Origin: Maribellus sp. YY47
GTDB lineage: Bacteria; Bacteroidota; Bacteroidia; Bacteroidales; Prolixibacteraceae
Assembly: GCF_023111095.1 (NCBI RefSeq)
Contig: NZ_JALGYW010000009.1
Location: 124,001 to 188,000 of the forward strand
Direction: 5' to 3'
Length of the DNA: 64,000 nucleotides
Below the pieces are notes generated by a model. That model searched no databases and had not been told where the DNA came from. It saw nothing but the letters and a program-made list of their open reading frames with translations. Positions 35,526 through 44,729 of the stretch are shown here, piece after piece. The position numbers were made by a program, and so were the translations under genes. The stretch's first letter is position 1, and each line of letters starts with the position of its first letter.

Positions 35526-35704
35526 ACAAAATCTATGAAGCGGCAAAGATATAAATTGATATGAATACAGCCGTGCAGAAACGGCCATAACCGATTCGGG
35601 AGCCAAAGTGCAGTATTACTAACATATATCAAATTCAACACGATAGGCAGATAAAAAATCTTTATGTAGGATAGATTTAATCGACTGACTTTTGTCATGA
35701 TTTA

Positions 35705-35737
35705 TTTGCTTTTCAGGGTAATAAAAGCTTAAATTTG
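35705..35737 (+). promoter_or_regulatory. Promoter of ECF sigma gene (TTTG / TAAATTTG)
   Basis: A TTTG at 35705-35708 and a TAAATTTG at 35730-35737 are 21 bases apart, a full match to the Bacteroidota -33/-7 promoter. The ATG of the sigma gene follows 26 bases later. Confidence 0.7.
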
Positions 35738-35763
35738 TTTAGACAAATTAAAAATAACGCGCC

Positions 35764-36273
35764 ATGACTCAAATTCAATTCACCAACGCCCTGCTAGGGT
35801 TAAGCGACAAGCTACACTACTATGCACTTAGTCTGACTGCCGACTCGGAAAGAGCTGATGACCTGTTGCAAGAGACATTTTTGAAAGCGCTTACTTACCG
35901 TGAAAAATTCACCCAGAACACCAATTTCAAGGCCTGGATTTATACCATAATGAAAAACACCTTCATCAACGACTATCGTAGAAAGGTTAAAACAAAAAAC
36001 ACCTTTGAAGGTTCAAACAACGACTTTCACCTGATGTTTACAAAAGACAAAGTCTATCCGGCACCTGATTCCTTTTACAGTTCAAAAGAAATCACAAAAA
36101 GCATTAATGCTTTGGAAGACGAATACAAAGTGCCTTTCACCATGTTTTTGGACGGTTACAAATACAAAGAAATTGCAGAAGAACTGAATTTGCCTTTGGG
36201 AACTGTGAAAAGCCGTATCTTCTTCACCCGGAAAAAGCTTGAAAAAGCGCTACACGAGTACTCTGATAATTAA
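35764..36273 (+). CDS. ECF sigma factor
   Basis: A 169-residue ECF sigma factor. Region 2 (about 10-80) includes DLLQETFLKALTY and FKAWIYTIMKNTFINDYRRK. Region 4 (about 118-165) has YKEIAEELNLPLGTVKSRIFF, a standard helix-turn-helix. It resembles the small cytoplasmic ECF factors of Bacteroidota that have no anti-sigma gene beside them; none is present here. It has a good promoter and its own terminator, so it is monocistronic. Confidence 0.9.
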   Translation: MTQIQFTNALLGLSDKLHYYALSLTADSERADDLLQETFLKALTYREKFTQNTNFKAWIYTIMKNTFINDYRRKVKTKNTFEGSNNDFHLMFTKDKVYPAPDSFYSSKEITKSINALEDEYKVPFTMFLDGYKYKEIAEELNLPLGTVKSRIFFTRKKLEKALHEYSDN

Positions 36274-36297
36274 TGATAATAAATGATTAGGTAATTA

Positions 36298-36326
36298 GGT
36301 CTTCAATTTTTGAAGGCCTTTTTTTT
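36298..36326 (+). terminator. Terminator after ECF sigma gene
   Basis: Hairpin GGTCTTCAA/TTGAAGGCC with a short T loop, followed by eight T residues, 25 bases past the stop codon. Confidence 0.85.
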
Positions 36327-36630
36327 GAAAGTCATTTTTTAAAAATATCCAATTCTCAAATTTGAATGAAAAATATCCAACAAAATCCTGGAAATTGGAT
36401 ATTGGGAATCCTGCATTGAATATTCTGGATTATAAATTAAAAACAAATCCCGGATAGGAGTAGAAATCATTACTTTCATTCCTGTTGGTAATTCCTCTGT
36501 AATCATGATTTTTTATTTTTGAAATCATTAAATATTCCTTATTTTCTCTTTATTTTAAGAGAGATGTCCTGCTTAGGGAATGTGGGAGGATGGACAGAGA
36601 GGTCAATAAAAACAACAATAGTAAACTGTC
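36327..36630. repeat. Gene-free stretch with inverted and dispersed repeats
   Basis: No gene. An 11-bp perfect inverted pair AATATCCAATT/AATTGGATATT lies at 36344-36354 and 36393-36403. At 36476-36510 is an inverted copy of the 34-base word found at 30454-30487 (AATCATGATT, 5-6 variable bases, then GGAATyACCAACAGGAATGA). Confidence 0.6.
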
Positions 36631-37185
36631 ATGAAAGAAATAGCCGTTCATTTAGCTGAAGGATTTGAAGAGATAGAAGCCATAAGTATTATTGATGTGT
36701 TACGCCGGGCCAACCTGAAGGTCACCACCGTTTCCATCACTGAAAAGCTCGTTGTTACAGGAGCGCACCAGATACAAGTTACAGCCGATAAAATTTTTGA
36801 GGAAGTTGACTATTCAGAAATTGACATGCTGGTTCTTCCGGGAGGGATGCCCGGTTCAGCCAACCTTAAAGCCCATGGCGGATTGCGCGAACAAATTCTG
36901 AATTTTAACGATAGCGAAAAACAGCTTGGAGCCATTTGCGCTGCTCCAATGGTATTCGGAAACCTGGGCCTCCTGAAAAACAAAAAAGCGACGTGTTACC
37001 CTGGATTTGAAGATGAATTACACGGAGCCATTATCACCGGAAACGACGTGGAGCAAGCCGGAAATATTATTACCGGAAAGGGGGCCGGTGTTGCCATAAA
37101 ATTTGCACTGAAAATTGTAGAAAATAGTAAAGGCGAAAAAGCTGCCGCTGAGCTGGCCAAAAAAATGATTGTAGAACATATGTAA
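36631..37185 (+). CDS. DJ-1/PfpI family protein, YajL-like
   Basis: A 184-residue DJ-1 superfamily protein. The acidic residue paired with the reactive cysteine is in AEGFEEIEA near the start, and the nucleophile elbow reads AICAAP with the cysteine at about 106. The glycine-rich VLPGGMPG and the late GKGAGVAIKFAL are standard. DJ-1/YajL proteins protect against oxidative and carbonyl stress; deglycase claims are debated. Size and motif order put it with YajL/DJ-1 rather than with the PfpI peptidase-like group. Confidence 0.88.
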   Translation: MKEIAVHLAEGFEEIEAISIIDVLRRANLKVTTVSITEKLVVTGAHQIQVTADKIFEEVDYSEIDMLVLPGGMPGSANLKAHGGLREQILNFNDSEKQLGAICAAPMVFGNLGLLKNKKATCYPGFEDELHGAIITGNDVEQAGNIITGKGAGVAIKFALKIVENSKGEKAAAELAKKMIVEHM

Positions 37186-37255
37186 AAAGTAATCCAAATT
37201 ATGTAAAAATCACAACAGTTCCGGTATCTTCACCCCAAAATAAAACTACAATCTT

Positions 37256-38005
37256 ATGCCATCCAAAACTCACTTGTTGTTGCTGTTCCTCTTCTTGGCA
37301 CCAACATTTTTAAACCACCTTTCGGCCCAGGAACCCGAAATACAGCAAAATGAAAACAACGATAAGCGGTGGAGAATTGCTTTAACCGGCGGAATGGGAT
37401 ACCGTGTTGCCAGCACCAAAGATTCAAAGCAAATTTTCACACAGCAGGGATTTGCCAAGTCGCAGGTTGACAACTATTTTAAAGGGATAAAGTGGGGGCC
37501 CAAAGCTTCGGCACAGCTTCACTATCTTTTTAAAGAAAATTATGGTATTGGTATCGATTATCAATTCCATTACGGGTCAGGTTCCATGACCGGCATTATT
37601 GACCCACAGGACGGGGTAACACTTTATTACGGAAAACTTAAGGACAAAATATTCGCCAATTACGTGGGGCTTTCGTTGTACGAAGAAATGTGGGTTAAAC
37701 CCGAAGTATTTAATTTCTACGCACAGGCATCGTTTGGTATTACGTACTTCCGACAGGAAAATGAAACTTTTTATACCCCGGTACTTATCACAGGCAAGGC
37801 TCCGGGCATTAACGCAGAAGCTGGCCTTGATTATTTTATTACTCCTCGTATCGCTGTGGGAGCCAACCTCAACTGCTTTCTCTCAACCATTTCGAAAATA
37901 AAAGTTGACGACGGGACTTCTACTACCGAAATCAAGCTTGAAGACGAACAACGCGAAGGCCTTTCGAGACTTGATGCCGGTGTTGGCTTACGGTTGTACT
38001 TCTAA
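37256..38005 (+). CDS. Outer membrane beta-barrel protein
   Basis: A 249-residue protein with a signal peptide (about 1-24, ending LSAQ). The mature part has alternating amphipathic strands with aromatic ends (WRIALTGGMGYRV, AQLHYLFKENYGIGIDYQ, ITPRIAVGANLNCF) and ends in LRLYF, the terminal-phenylalanine pattern for outer membrane insertion. It fits a small eight- to ten-strand barrel. It is followed after 11 bases by a lipoprotein gene, so the two are likely cotranscribed. Confidence 0.8.
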   Translation: MPSKTHLLLLFLFLAPTFLNHLSAQEPEIQQNENNDKRWRIALTGGMGYRVASTKDSKQIFTQQGFAKSQVDNYFKGIKWGPKASAQLHYLFKENYGIGIDYQFHYGSGSMTGIIDPQDGVTLYYGKLKDKIFANYVGLSLYEEMWVKPEVFNFYAQASFGITYFRQENETFYTPVLITGKAPGINAEAGLDYFITPRIAVGANLNCFLSTISKIKVDDGTSTTEIKLEDEQREGLSRLDAGVGLRLYF

Positions 38006-38016
38006 ATAAACTACCT

Positions 38017-39702
38017 ATGAAAACAAAACATATCTGCAACTTAATTATTATTGGACTGATTTTTTTGTTCAGTTTCCAATCGTGTGACAATAGTTTCCTC
38101 GATGAAACCCAGAACCTGAATTACACTGATATACCCGACACCCTGTTTGTTACCAACACAACACCCCCCTTTAGTCTGAATATGGAATTTAATACCGATA
38201 AGGCTCTCAACTGGAAATTGGTACAATATCCGTTTTGGCTGGAAATTCACCCCAAGGAAGGATCAAAAAATGCCAACGGAAGCTCAGTTGTTCAATTCGG
38301 GGTTAAAGATTCTGACATAACTTTAGGGTTTGGTTTTTATACTTTCCCACTGGTTTTCGATATCGGCAATGGAGAAATGATTGGCTACACCGTTGCATTG
38401 GCTCATTTGGGACATCCGTTAATACAGGTATCACGCAACAATATTTCGTTTGATAACACGTACAATAAATCCTTCGAAATCAGAAACAATAATGGGTATG
38501 GATTTTTAGCATGGCAAATCAGCAGTGCACCTTCCTGGATAAAAGCCAACAAAACATCAGGGCTGCTTGATGAATTTACATCAGAAGAGATTATGCTTTC
38601 AGCCGACGTTAACGGGCTTGCACCCGGCGAGTACAAGGGCACCGTAGTCATTCAAAGCAATGCCGAGAATACCCCGGTTTTTAATATTCAGGTGTATTTG
38701 CAGATTTCGGCAAGCGCCCATTACGGCAGTTACCGCCAGGGAGTACTCGTTGATACCCGCTTTAGCAAAACCCGCGACGAGGTTATTGTATTAACCAAAT
38801 CGCCCAATCAACTCCTCTTTTTTAAAGAGGATATAAATAATCCCAAAATTGTTGAACTAAACGGAGTTCCTCAGTGCCTGGCTTTATCCGAAGACGAATC
38901 GTTGATTGCTGTTGGTTATTCAAATTCAAACCTCACAACCTATGACGCCCTTAGCCGTACTCCTTTAAAAACCTATAATTTGGGAACCATTCCAATAAGC
39001 ATTGAGCTAAACACTAACCAATGGCTTTATTTTATTGCCAAACGCGATTACCAGAATTATCTGCACAGTATAAACCTAAATACTGAAGAAATTGTGCGTG
39101 CCCAAAAAGGCGAAAGCGGACTGAAAACATTAAAAAAAGTGCCCGGAAAACCACTCTTGTTGTCGAACCGGCCCGGCTATTCGCCCGATGGGTTATTTCT
39201 GTTCGATATTTCCGAACCCGGCCAGACCGACTCAATAAACCAGTACCACATGAGCACGTATGGCTACTGGCCATCTGACGATGGAGAACGCTTGTTTACC
39301 GGTTGGAAGAATATTTATAACATGCCCGAATTTACGATTGGGAATAGCTTTTACGTAACTGAGCCACCTGTAATCGGACAACTCAGTTTTAGCAATTACC
39401 AAACCGTTGACTGTATTTCGAGCCAGCGTTCGACGGAACGAATTTTTGCCGTTACCGGGTTCCACGGGTCAGATGCTTTTTTGATTTTAAAAGTATATAA
39501 CAGCAATACGCTTGTTCAGTTAAAGTCTTACGATATGATGTTTGTACGCCCCGATTCATTTACATCCACATGGACAGGGCGGCCTGTAGCCATTTTCCCG
39601 TCGGAAGATAAAACTAATGTGTGGCTGGTACAGAAATTTGCAGACTATATCAGTGACGAAACCGGAATCTGGTCGGTTACAAAAGTGGATATAACCCAAT
39701 AA
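38017..39702 (+). CDS. Lipoprotein with BACON-like domains and beta-propeller
   Basis: A 561-residue surface or periplasmic lipoprotein; the signal ends in FSFQSC with cysteine at about 23. Two immunoglobulin-like BACON-type domains follow (about 35-130 and 135-230): the second has the characteristic WQISSAPSWIKANKTSG, then APGEYKGTVVIQSNA. The C-terminal part (about 240-555) consists of WD-like blades (CLALSEDESLIAVGYSNSN and similar). BACON domains bind mucin or carbohydrate in gut Bacteroidota; the propeller could be a protein-protein platform. It follows a barrel gene by 11 bases. Confidence 0.75.
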   Translation: MKTKHICNLIIIGLIFLFSFQSCDNSFLDETQNLNYTDIPDTLFVTNTTPPFSLNMEFNTDKALNWKLVQYPFWLEIHPKEGSKNANGSSVVQFGVKDSDITLGFGFYTFPLVFDIGNGEMIGYTVALAHLGHPLIQVSRNNISFDNTYNKSFEIRNNNGYGFLAWQISSAPSWIKANKTSGLLDEFTSEEIMLSADVNGLAPGEYKGTVVIQSNAENTPVFNIQVYLQISASAHYGSYRQGVLVDTRFSKTRDEVIVLTKSPNQLLFFKEDINNPKIVELNGVPQCLALSEDESLIAVGYSNSNLTTYDALSRTPLKTYNLGTIPISIELNTNQWLYFIAKRDYQNYLHSINLNTEEIVRAQKGESGLKTLKKVPGKPLLLSNRPGYSPDGLFLFDISEPGQTDSINQYHMSTYGYWPSDDGERLFTGWKNIYNMPEFTIGNSFYVTEPPVIGQLSFSNYQTVDCISSQRSTERIFAVTGFHGSDAFLILKVYNSNTLVQLKSYDMMFVRPDSFTSTWTGRPVAIFPSEDKTNVWLVQKFADYISDETGIWSVTKVDITQ

Positions 39703-40136
39703 TATCGCGATCGAAATAAACGATAAAAGTAAGTTTTCCAATTTCGTGCTTACGAAATAAAAAAAACGTAGGCATGAAATTGGGAAAACGTAGTTACGAA
39801 ATTTAAAAAGGTAAGCACGAAATTTTTGGGATCACACCTGCGCTTTTTCTGAGAGGAAAAGAAATCATAAAACATGTATGATTTTAGTACTCGCCGGGAG
39901 AAATTAAAATGTATTTTTAGTTGCAACGTATTTACCCTCTCTTTTATCTCTACCTTCTGCGAAGGGAAAGACGATCAGCCTCTGAAAACAACAATGCACG
40001 TGTATAAAATGAATACCATTTTACTTCCTGAAGAATAATTGTCCCTGTCTACCCAGGCAGGCAGGCTTTCTTGCCCGCAGGGAAGGATAAAAAGATGGGT
40101 ATGAATATGTGATCGGATAGGGTTTGACTTTCAGAA
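39703..40136. repeat. Intergenic repeats: long inverted repeat and GTAAGCACGAAAT units
   Basis: No gene. Arms of about 22 bases (39733-39754 and 39767-39789, with three mismatches) form a strong hairpin around GTTTTCCAATTTCGTG. The word GTAAGCACGAAATTT then recurs in degenerate form to about 39837. Near 40045-40080 lies a GCAGGCAGGC/GCCCGCAGGG palindromic stretch. Confidence 0.6.
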
Positions 40137-40172
40137 AAAAGCCGCTCTTCAATCATGAAAAGCGGCTTCTCT
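40137..40172 (-). terminator. Terminator after purL
   Basis: Stem AGCCGCT-CTTCA/TGAA-AAGCGGCT with an ATCA loop and a T-rich tail on the minus strand, just beyond the purL stop. Confidence 0.75.
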
Positions 40173-40184
40173 ATTCTGTAAAAT

Positions 40185-43100
40185 CTATTTCGTTTTGTCA
40201 GCGATCCAGTTTTTGGCATTTACAAAAGCCTGTATCCACGGAGCAATTTCGTCAGCTTTCCGGTCGGCAGGATAATGCGGCCAGTGCCATGGTTTAAAAG
40301 CTCTTTCCAGGTGAGGCATCATTACCAGGTGACGGCCATCTTCCGAGCAAAGTGAAGCAGCATTGTAATGCGAGCCGTTTGGATTTCCAGGATACTCTTC
40401 GTAACTGTATTTCATCGGAATCTGGTACTGGTTCTCGTTAAACGGCAGATAGAATTTACCTTCTCCGTGTGCTACCCAGATTCCCAGTTTCATGCCACCC
40501 ATATTTCCGAGCATCACCGAATCGTTTTCAAGAATATCTACATTCAGGAAGGTCGATTCGAATTTATGCGACTCGTTGTGCAACATTTTGGGCTGAATAC
40601 TATGCTCGGGATAAACCACGCCCAATTCGATCATTACCTGGCAACCGTTACAAACCCCCAAACTCAAAGTATCTTCCCTGCGGTAGAATTTCTCGAGTGC
40701 AACACGGGCTTTCTCGTTAAACTTAAATGCGCCGGCCCAGCCTTTGGCTGATCCCAGTACATCGGAATTGGAGAAACCACCCACAAATACGATCATATTC
40801 ACATCTTCCAGTGTCTCACGTCCGGCAATCAAATCGGTCATATGAACGTCTTTTACGTCCATACCGGCCAGGTACATGGCATAAGCCATTTCGCGGTCGC
40901 CATTCACCCCTTTTTCACGAATGATTGCGGCCTTAATTCCTGACGGAGTTCTGCGTTTCAGGTCGATACCCAAATCTGCAGCTTTTCCTGTGAAATCCTT
41001 GAAATCGAATTTCAGCGCGTTATTCTTGTAATTTTTGAAACGTTCCAGCGCTTTCTCCTTGCCACTTTGTTTGCGGTCGAGCAGGTACGAAGTTTTGAAC
41101 CACATATCGCGCAACGAGTTGATATCGAAATCAGCTTCCACCGTACGGTTCAGCACTCTCACTTTGCGGTAAGGTACAGGGAAACCAAGCGACATAAATG
41201 CAACACCAGCTTCGGTCAGCTGTTTTTTCACCTCGTCGTTGTCGGCACACTGGATAACCAACCCGGGGTTCTCAGCCAGTAATATCTTCGCCAAATCTTC
41301 CTCTTCAAAGGCAGTAACATCCACCTTCATTCCGCCTTTGGTGTTGCTGAAACACATTTCCAGCAAAGTAGTAATCAAACCACCCGAAGCAATATCATGT
41401 CCGGCCAGAATCAAATCCTGTTCAATCAGTTTCTGAACCGTATTAAAAGCAACTACAAATTTCCCGGGATCAGCCACCGTTGGCGCTGTCTTCCCTATTT
41501 TATTGATCGACTGGGCAAAGGCACTTCCGCCTAAAGCTCTTTCCATGAACGATAAATCGATAAAAAGAATCTCCTTACTTTCGTCGTTCACCAATACCGG
41601 CTCCACTACTTTTTTCACATCCGATACCTCGCCCGAAGCCGAGATAATCACCGTTCCGGGCGACAGTACCACATCGTCCTTGTATTTCTGGGTCATCGAC
41701 ATGGAGTCTTTTCCGGTGGGAATGTTGATTCCAAGACCGCAAGCAAAATCGCTGGCAGCTTTAACGGCTTTGTAGATCCGTGCATTTTCGCCCGGATTTT
41801 TTGCCGGCCACATCCAGTTGGCGCTTAACGAAACACTTTTGAGGTGATCGGTCATGGGCGCCCAGATAATGTTGGTCAGCGATTCGGCAATTGCCAGCAC
41901 CGAACCTCTTTCGGCATCCACCAAAGCTGCCACCGGCGCATGGCCGATGGAAGTTGCAAGACCCGCTTTCCCCTGATAGTCGAGCGTAATCACCCCAACG
42001 TTGTTCAACGGCAACTGAAGCGCACCTGCCGTTTGCTGTTTGGCAATTCGTCCGGTTACCGAGCGGTCCACTTTGTTGGTCAGCCAGTCTTTACAGGCCA
42101 CTGATTCCAACTGAATGGTTTGCTCCACCAAATCGTATATTTCTTCCCAGTTGTATTCCAGTTCTTCAAAATCGGGCTCGATGGTTTCGTCTTCCAAAAC
42201 CGTTTTGGGTGGATTTCCAAACATGTAGCCCAGTTGCCAGTCGATCGATTTTTCGCCGGTAACCGAGTTTTCAAAGGTAAACTGCATGTCGCCGGTTGCC
42301 TCTCCGATTTCGTACATCGGTGCCCGTTCGCGATCGGCAATCCGGTGAAGCAGGTCAACATGTTCCTGTTTCATCACCAATCCCATTCTCTCCTGCGACT
42401 CGTTTCCGATAATTTCTTTTTGTGAAAGCGTTGGATCGCCCACCGGTAATTTTGATGTATCAATCTTTCCACCCGTCGATTCTACCAACTCCGACAGACA
42501 GTTCAGGTGACCGCCTGCGCCGTGGTCGTGGATCGAAATAATCGGGTTCTCATCCGATTCGCTTAATGCCCGGATGGCGTTGTACACCCTTTTCTGCATT
42601 TCGGGATTTGCACGCTGCACCGCGTTCAACTCGATGGCATTGTTAAACTCGCCGGTTGCTACCGACGAAACAGCGCCTCCGCCCATTCCGATGCGGTAGT
42701 TATCTCCCCCCAGAAGAATGACTTTATCTCCTTTAGTGGGTTCGTCTTTTAAACTGTGTTTTATATTTCCGAAACCAATACCGCCTGCCAGCATAATCAC
42801 CTTGTCGTAGCCGTATTTGGTAAAACTTTCAAAATGCTCAAAAGTAAGCACCGAACCGGTAATGATCGGCTGTCCGAACTTATTTCCGAAATCACTGGCT
42901 CCGTTCGAAGCTTTGATCAGAATTTGCTCTGGAGTCTGATACAACCAATCACGTTCTTCGGTTGCCTGTTCCCACGAGCGTTGCGCTTCTGTCCGGGGAT
43001 ACGACGTCATATAAACTGCTGTTCCGGCAATCGGTAAACTTCCTTTTCCCCCGGCAATACGGTCACGAATTTCGCCTCCGGTACCGGTAGCTGCCCCGTT

Positions 43101-43874
43101 AAAGGGTTCAACCGTTGTGGGGAAGTTATGTGTTTCGGCTTTTAATGAAAGTACGGTTTCAATATCCTTAACTTCGAAAAAGTCGGGTTTATCCTGTGTT
43201 TTGGGCGCAAACTGCTCTACCACCGGTCCTTGTACAAAAGAACAATTGTCTTTGTAGGCCGAAACTATTTTATTGGGATTTTCTTTCGATGTTTTTTTGA
43301 TCATCTGGAACAACGACGACTCCATCTCTTTTCCGTCGATGATAAAGGTGCCGTTAAAGATCTTGTGCCGGCAGTGTTCGGAGTTTACCTGTGCAAATCC
43401 GTATACTTCCCCGTCAGTAAGCGGACGTCCCATTTCTTTTGAAACACCATTCAGGTAAGCAATTTCATCATCGCTTAATGCAAGTCCTTCCTGTTCGTTG
43501 TATGCCGCAATGTCTTCAATATTCAGAATCGGATCCGGCGCTTTATCGATGGCAAACACCTGCTGGGTAAGCCCGTTGTATATCGCCTGGAGCATCGGAT
43601 CGTATTTCGCAGATTTGCTTTCAACTTCGAAAAACTCTTCCATCCGGCGAATTCCATCGATCCCCATATTCTGAGTGATTTCCACTGCATTGGTACTCCA
43701 CGGAGTTAGCATCTCTTTACGAGGCCCAACAAACCAACCATCCAGCGTTTGACTTTTCAGGTATTCGGCTCCGGAAAAAAGCCAGATCAGTTTTTCAATA
43801 TTCTCTTCACCAAGAGGTTTTGCAGAGTAAACTGCGATAATACTGTTACTTTGATTTTTAAAGAATTGAATCAT
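40185..43874 (-). CDS. purL: Phosphoribosylformylglycinamidine synthase (single chain)
   Basis: A 1229-residue FGAM synthase of the large single-chain type. The N-terminal PurS-like domain comes first (about 1-150), then two ATP-grasp-unlike FGAMS catalytic halves with LKAETHNFPTT and DHGAGGHLNCLSELVE. The C-terminal glutaminase has the cysteine in LGVCNGCQVM, with histidine and glutamate later (HGEGKF, NPNGSHYN). It carries out step four of purine synthesis, turning FGAR, glutamine and ATP into FGAM. Bacteroidota use this form rather than the split PurLQS. It is transcribed alone with its own -7 box and terminator. Confidence 0.96.
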   Translation of the reverse strand: MIQFFKNQSNSIIAVYSAKPLGEENIEKLIWLFSGAEYLKSQTLDGWFVGPRKEMLTPWSTNAVEITQNMGIDGIRRMEEFFEVESKSAKYDPMLQAIYNGLTQQVFAIDKAPDPILNIEDIAAYNEQEGLALSDDEIAYLNGVSKEMGRPLTDGEVYGFAQVNSEHCRHKIFNGTFIIDGKEMESSLFQMIKKTSKENPNKIVSAYKDNCSFVQGPVVEQFAPKTQDKPDFFEVKDIETVLSLKAETHNFPTTVEPFNGAATGTGGEIRDRIAGGKGSLPIAGTAVYMTSYPRTEAQRSWEQATEERDWLYQTPEQILIKASNGASDFGNKFGQPIITGSVLTFEHFESFTKYGYDKVIMLAGGIGFGNIKHSLKDEPTKGDKVILLGGDNYRIGMGGGAVSSVATGEFNNAIELNAVQRANPEMQKRVYNAIRALSESDENPIISIHDHGAGGHLNCLSELVESTGGKIDTSKLPVGDPTLSQKEIIGNESQERMGLVMKQEHVDLLHRIADRERAPMYEIGEATGDMQFTFENSVTGEKSIDWQLGYMFGNPPKTVLEDETIEPDFEELEYNWEEIYDLVEQTIQLESVACKDWLTNKVDRSVTGRIAKQQTAGALQLPLNNVGVITLDYQGKAGLATSIGHAPVAALVDAERGSVLAIAESLTNIIWAPMTDHLKSVSLSANWMWPAKNPGENARIYKAVKAASDFACGLGINIPTGKDSMSMTQKYKDDVVLSPGTVIISASGEVSDVKKVVEPVLVNDESKEILFIDLSFMERALGGSAFAQSINKIGKTAPTVADPGKFVVAFNTVQKLIEQDLILAGHDIASGGLITTLLEMCFSNTKGGMKVDVTAFEEEDLAKILLAENPGLVIQCADNDEVKKQLTEAGVAFMSLGFPVPYRKVRVLNRTVEADFDINSLRDMWFKTSYLLDRKQSGKEKALERFKNYKNNALKFDFKDFTGKAADLGIDLKRRTPSGIKAAIIREKGVNGDREMAYAMYLAGMDVKDVHMTDLIAGRETLEDVNMIVFVGGFSNSDVLGSAKGWAGAFKFNEKARVALEKFYRREDTLSLGVCNGCQVMIELGVVYPEHSIQPKMLHNESHKFESTFLNVDILENDSVMLGNMGGMKLGIWVAHGEGKFYLPFNENQYQIPMKYSYEEYPGNPNGSHYNAASLCSEDGRHLVMMPHLERAFKPWHWPHYPADRKADEIAPWIQAFVNAKNWIADKTK

Positions 43875-43919
43875 TTTGTACGGCTAAGTTTTATGACGAA
43901 CATGTTGTAAAACACGCCA

Positions 43920-43927
43920 CAAAGATA
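43920..43927 (-). promoter_or_regulatory. -7 box for purL
   Basis: TATCTTTG on the minus strand matches the TAnnTTTG consensus, 45 bases before the purL start. No -33 TTTG at the usual distance. Confidence 0.4.
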
Positions 43928-44128
43928 AAAAATAAAAACGGGCGAGTATGATAAGTTTTCACTCGTTTATAATTGTTTATTTTTTCGTAACTCATGTAAC
44001 TCGTCCCGAGCACTCGGGACTCGTTTCATCATTAGGTTGCAGTTTTCAACAAGCCTTAAAGTTAAAATGAATTAAAATGATCGGTGAATTCAATTATTCT
44101 GGTTTTCTTTAGCAAAAATTGACAATCA

Positions 44129-44455
44129 ATGCATCGTTTCTTATTACTGTTGATTCTGGTGGCGGCGATGGCCTGCAGCCCGCAGAAAAAAATTCAACGT
44201 TCATACGTTGGAAAACCCATTACTGCTTTGCTGAAAGAAATGGGCGATCCGCAACAAGTATTTGACAATGAAACCGGAAAGGTGTACATTTTTGAAAAGC
44301 AAAAAGCGCTGAAAGGCACCGAGATCAGCCAGGGAAGATTAGCGCTCGATCCGATTGTAACACCCAAGGTGCAGAAAACCGAACGTTATTATGTAACGGT
44401 TAAAGAAGGGGTGATCGTGAAAATTAAACTCGAAAATGAATACGAACGGCAATGA
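44129..44455 (+). CDS. Small lipoprotein, unknown
   Basis: A 108-residue protein with a lipoprotein signal (MHRFLLLLILVAAMAC). The mature part begins with YVGKPITALLKEMGDPQQVF, then the GKVYIFEK strand and a late KEGVIVKIKLENEY strand. This is the G-x-x-x-x-x-L-x-x-x-x-G-x-P pattern of small BamE/SmpA-like envelope lipoproteins, although the match is loose. It may be a fold relative rather than a functional one. It is followed by tRNA-Leu on the same strand. Confidence 0.65.
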   Translation: MHRFLLLLILVAAMACSPQKKIQRSYVGKPITALLKEMGDPQQVFDNETGKVYIFEKQKALKGTEISQGRLALDPIVTPKVQKTERYYVTVKEGVIVKIKLENEYERQ

Positions 44456-44491
44456 TTTTTTCTGAAATGTATGCAGGTTAAAAAATTTTTA

Positions 44492-44499
44492 TAGTTTTG
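44492..44499 (+). promoter_or_regulatory. -7 box for tRNA-Leu
   Basis: TAGTTTTG matches TAnnTTTG and lies 44 bases ahead of the mature tRNA 5' end. The -33 region is weak. Confidence 0.45.
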
Positions 44500-44543
44500 C
44501 ACACACAATTTTCGGGAGATCCGAGAAACGTTCTAAACGTACT

Positions 44544-44629
44544 GCCCAGGTGATGAAATTGGTAGACATGCAAGGTTGAGGGCCTTGTGGGAGTATAATC
44601 CCGTGCAGGTTCGAGTCCCGTCCTGGGCA
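44544..44629 (+). tRNA. tRNA-Leu (anticodon GAG)
   Basis: The 86-base class II tRNA has the 7-bp acceptor stem GCCCAGG/CCTGGGC, discriminator A at 44629, anticodon stem CAAGG/CCTTG with loop TTGAGGG (anticodon GAG), a long variable arm (TGGGAGTATAATCCCG) and the T-arm with GTTCGAGTC. The 3' CCA is not encoded. It reads CUC/CUU codons. Confidence 0.96.
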
Positions 44630-44643
44630 CTTTTAAAAATCAC

Positions 44644-44686
44644 AACCCGATGTATATAAGGAAATTACATCGGGTTTATTTTTTAT
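44644..44686 (+). terminator. Terminator after tRNA-Leu
   Basis: Perfect 11-bp stem AACCCGATGTA/TACATCGGGTT (44644-44654 and 44666-44676), followed by TATTTTTTAT. Confidence 0.88.
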
Positions 44687-44729
44687 TCATACCCGGATAC
44701 ATACCCTTACACTTCAAACAGCATACTTT

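Noticed and set aside
33471-35606. B12 receptor (btuB) assignment for the TonB receptor
   Set aside because: The plug is BtuB-like, but no cobalamin riboswitch or B12 gene adjoins. It was kept as a general TonB-dependent receptor.
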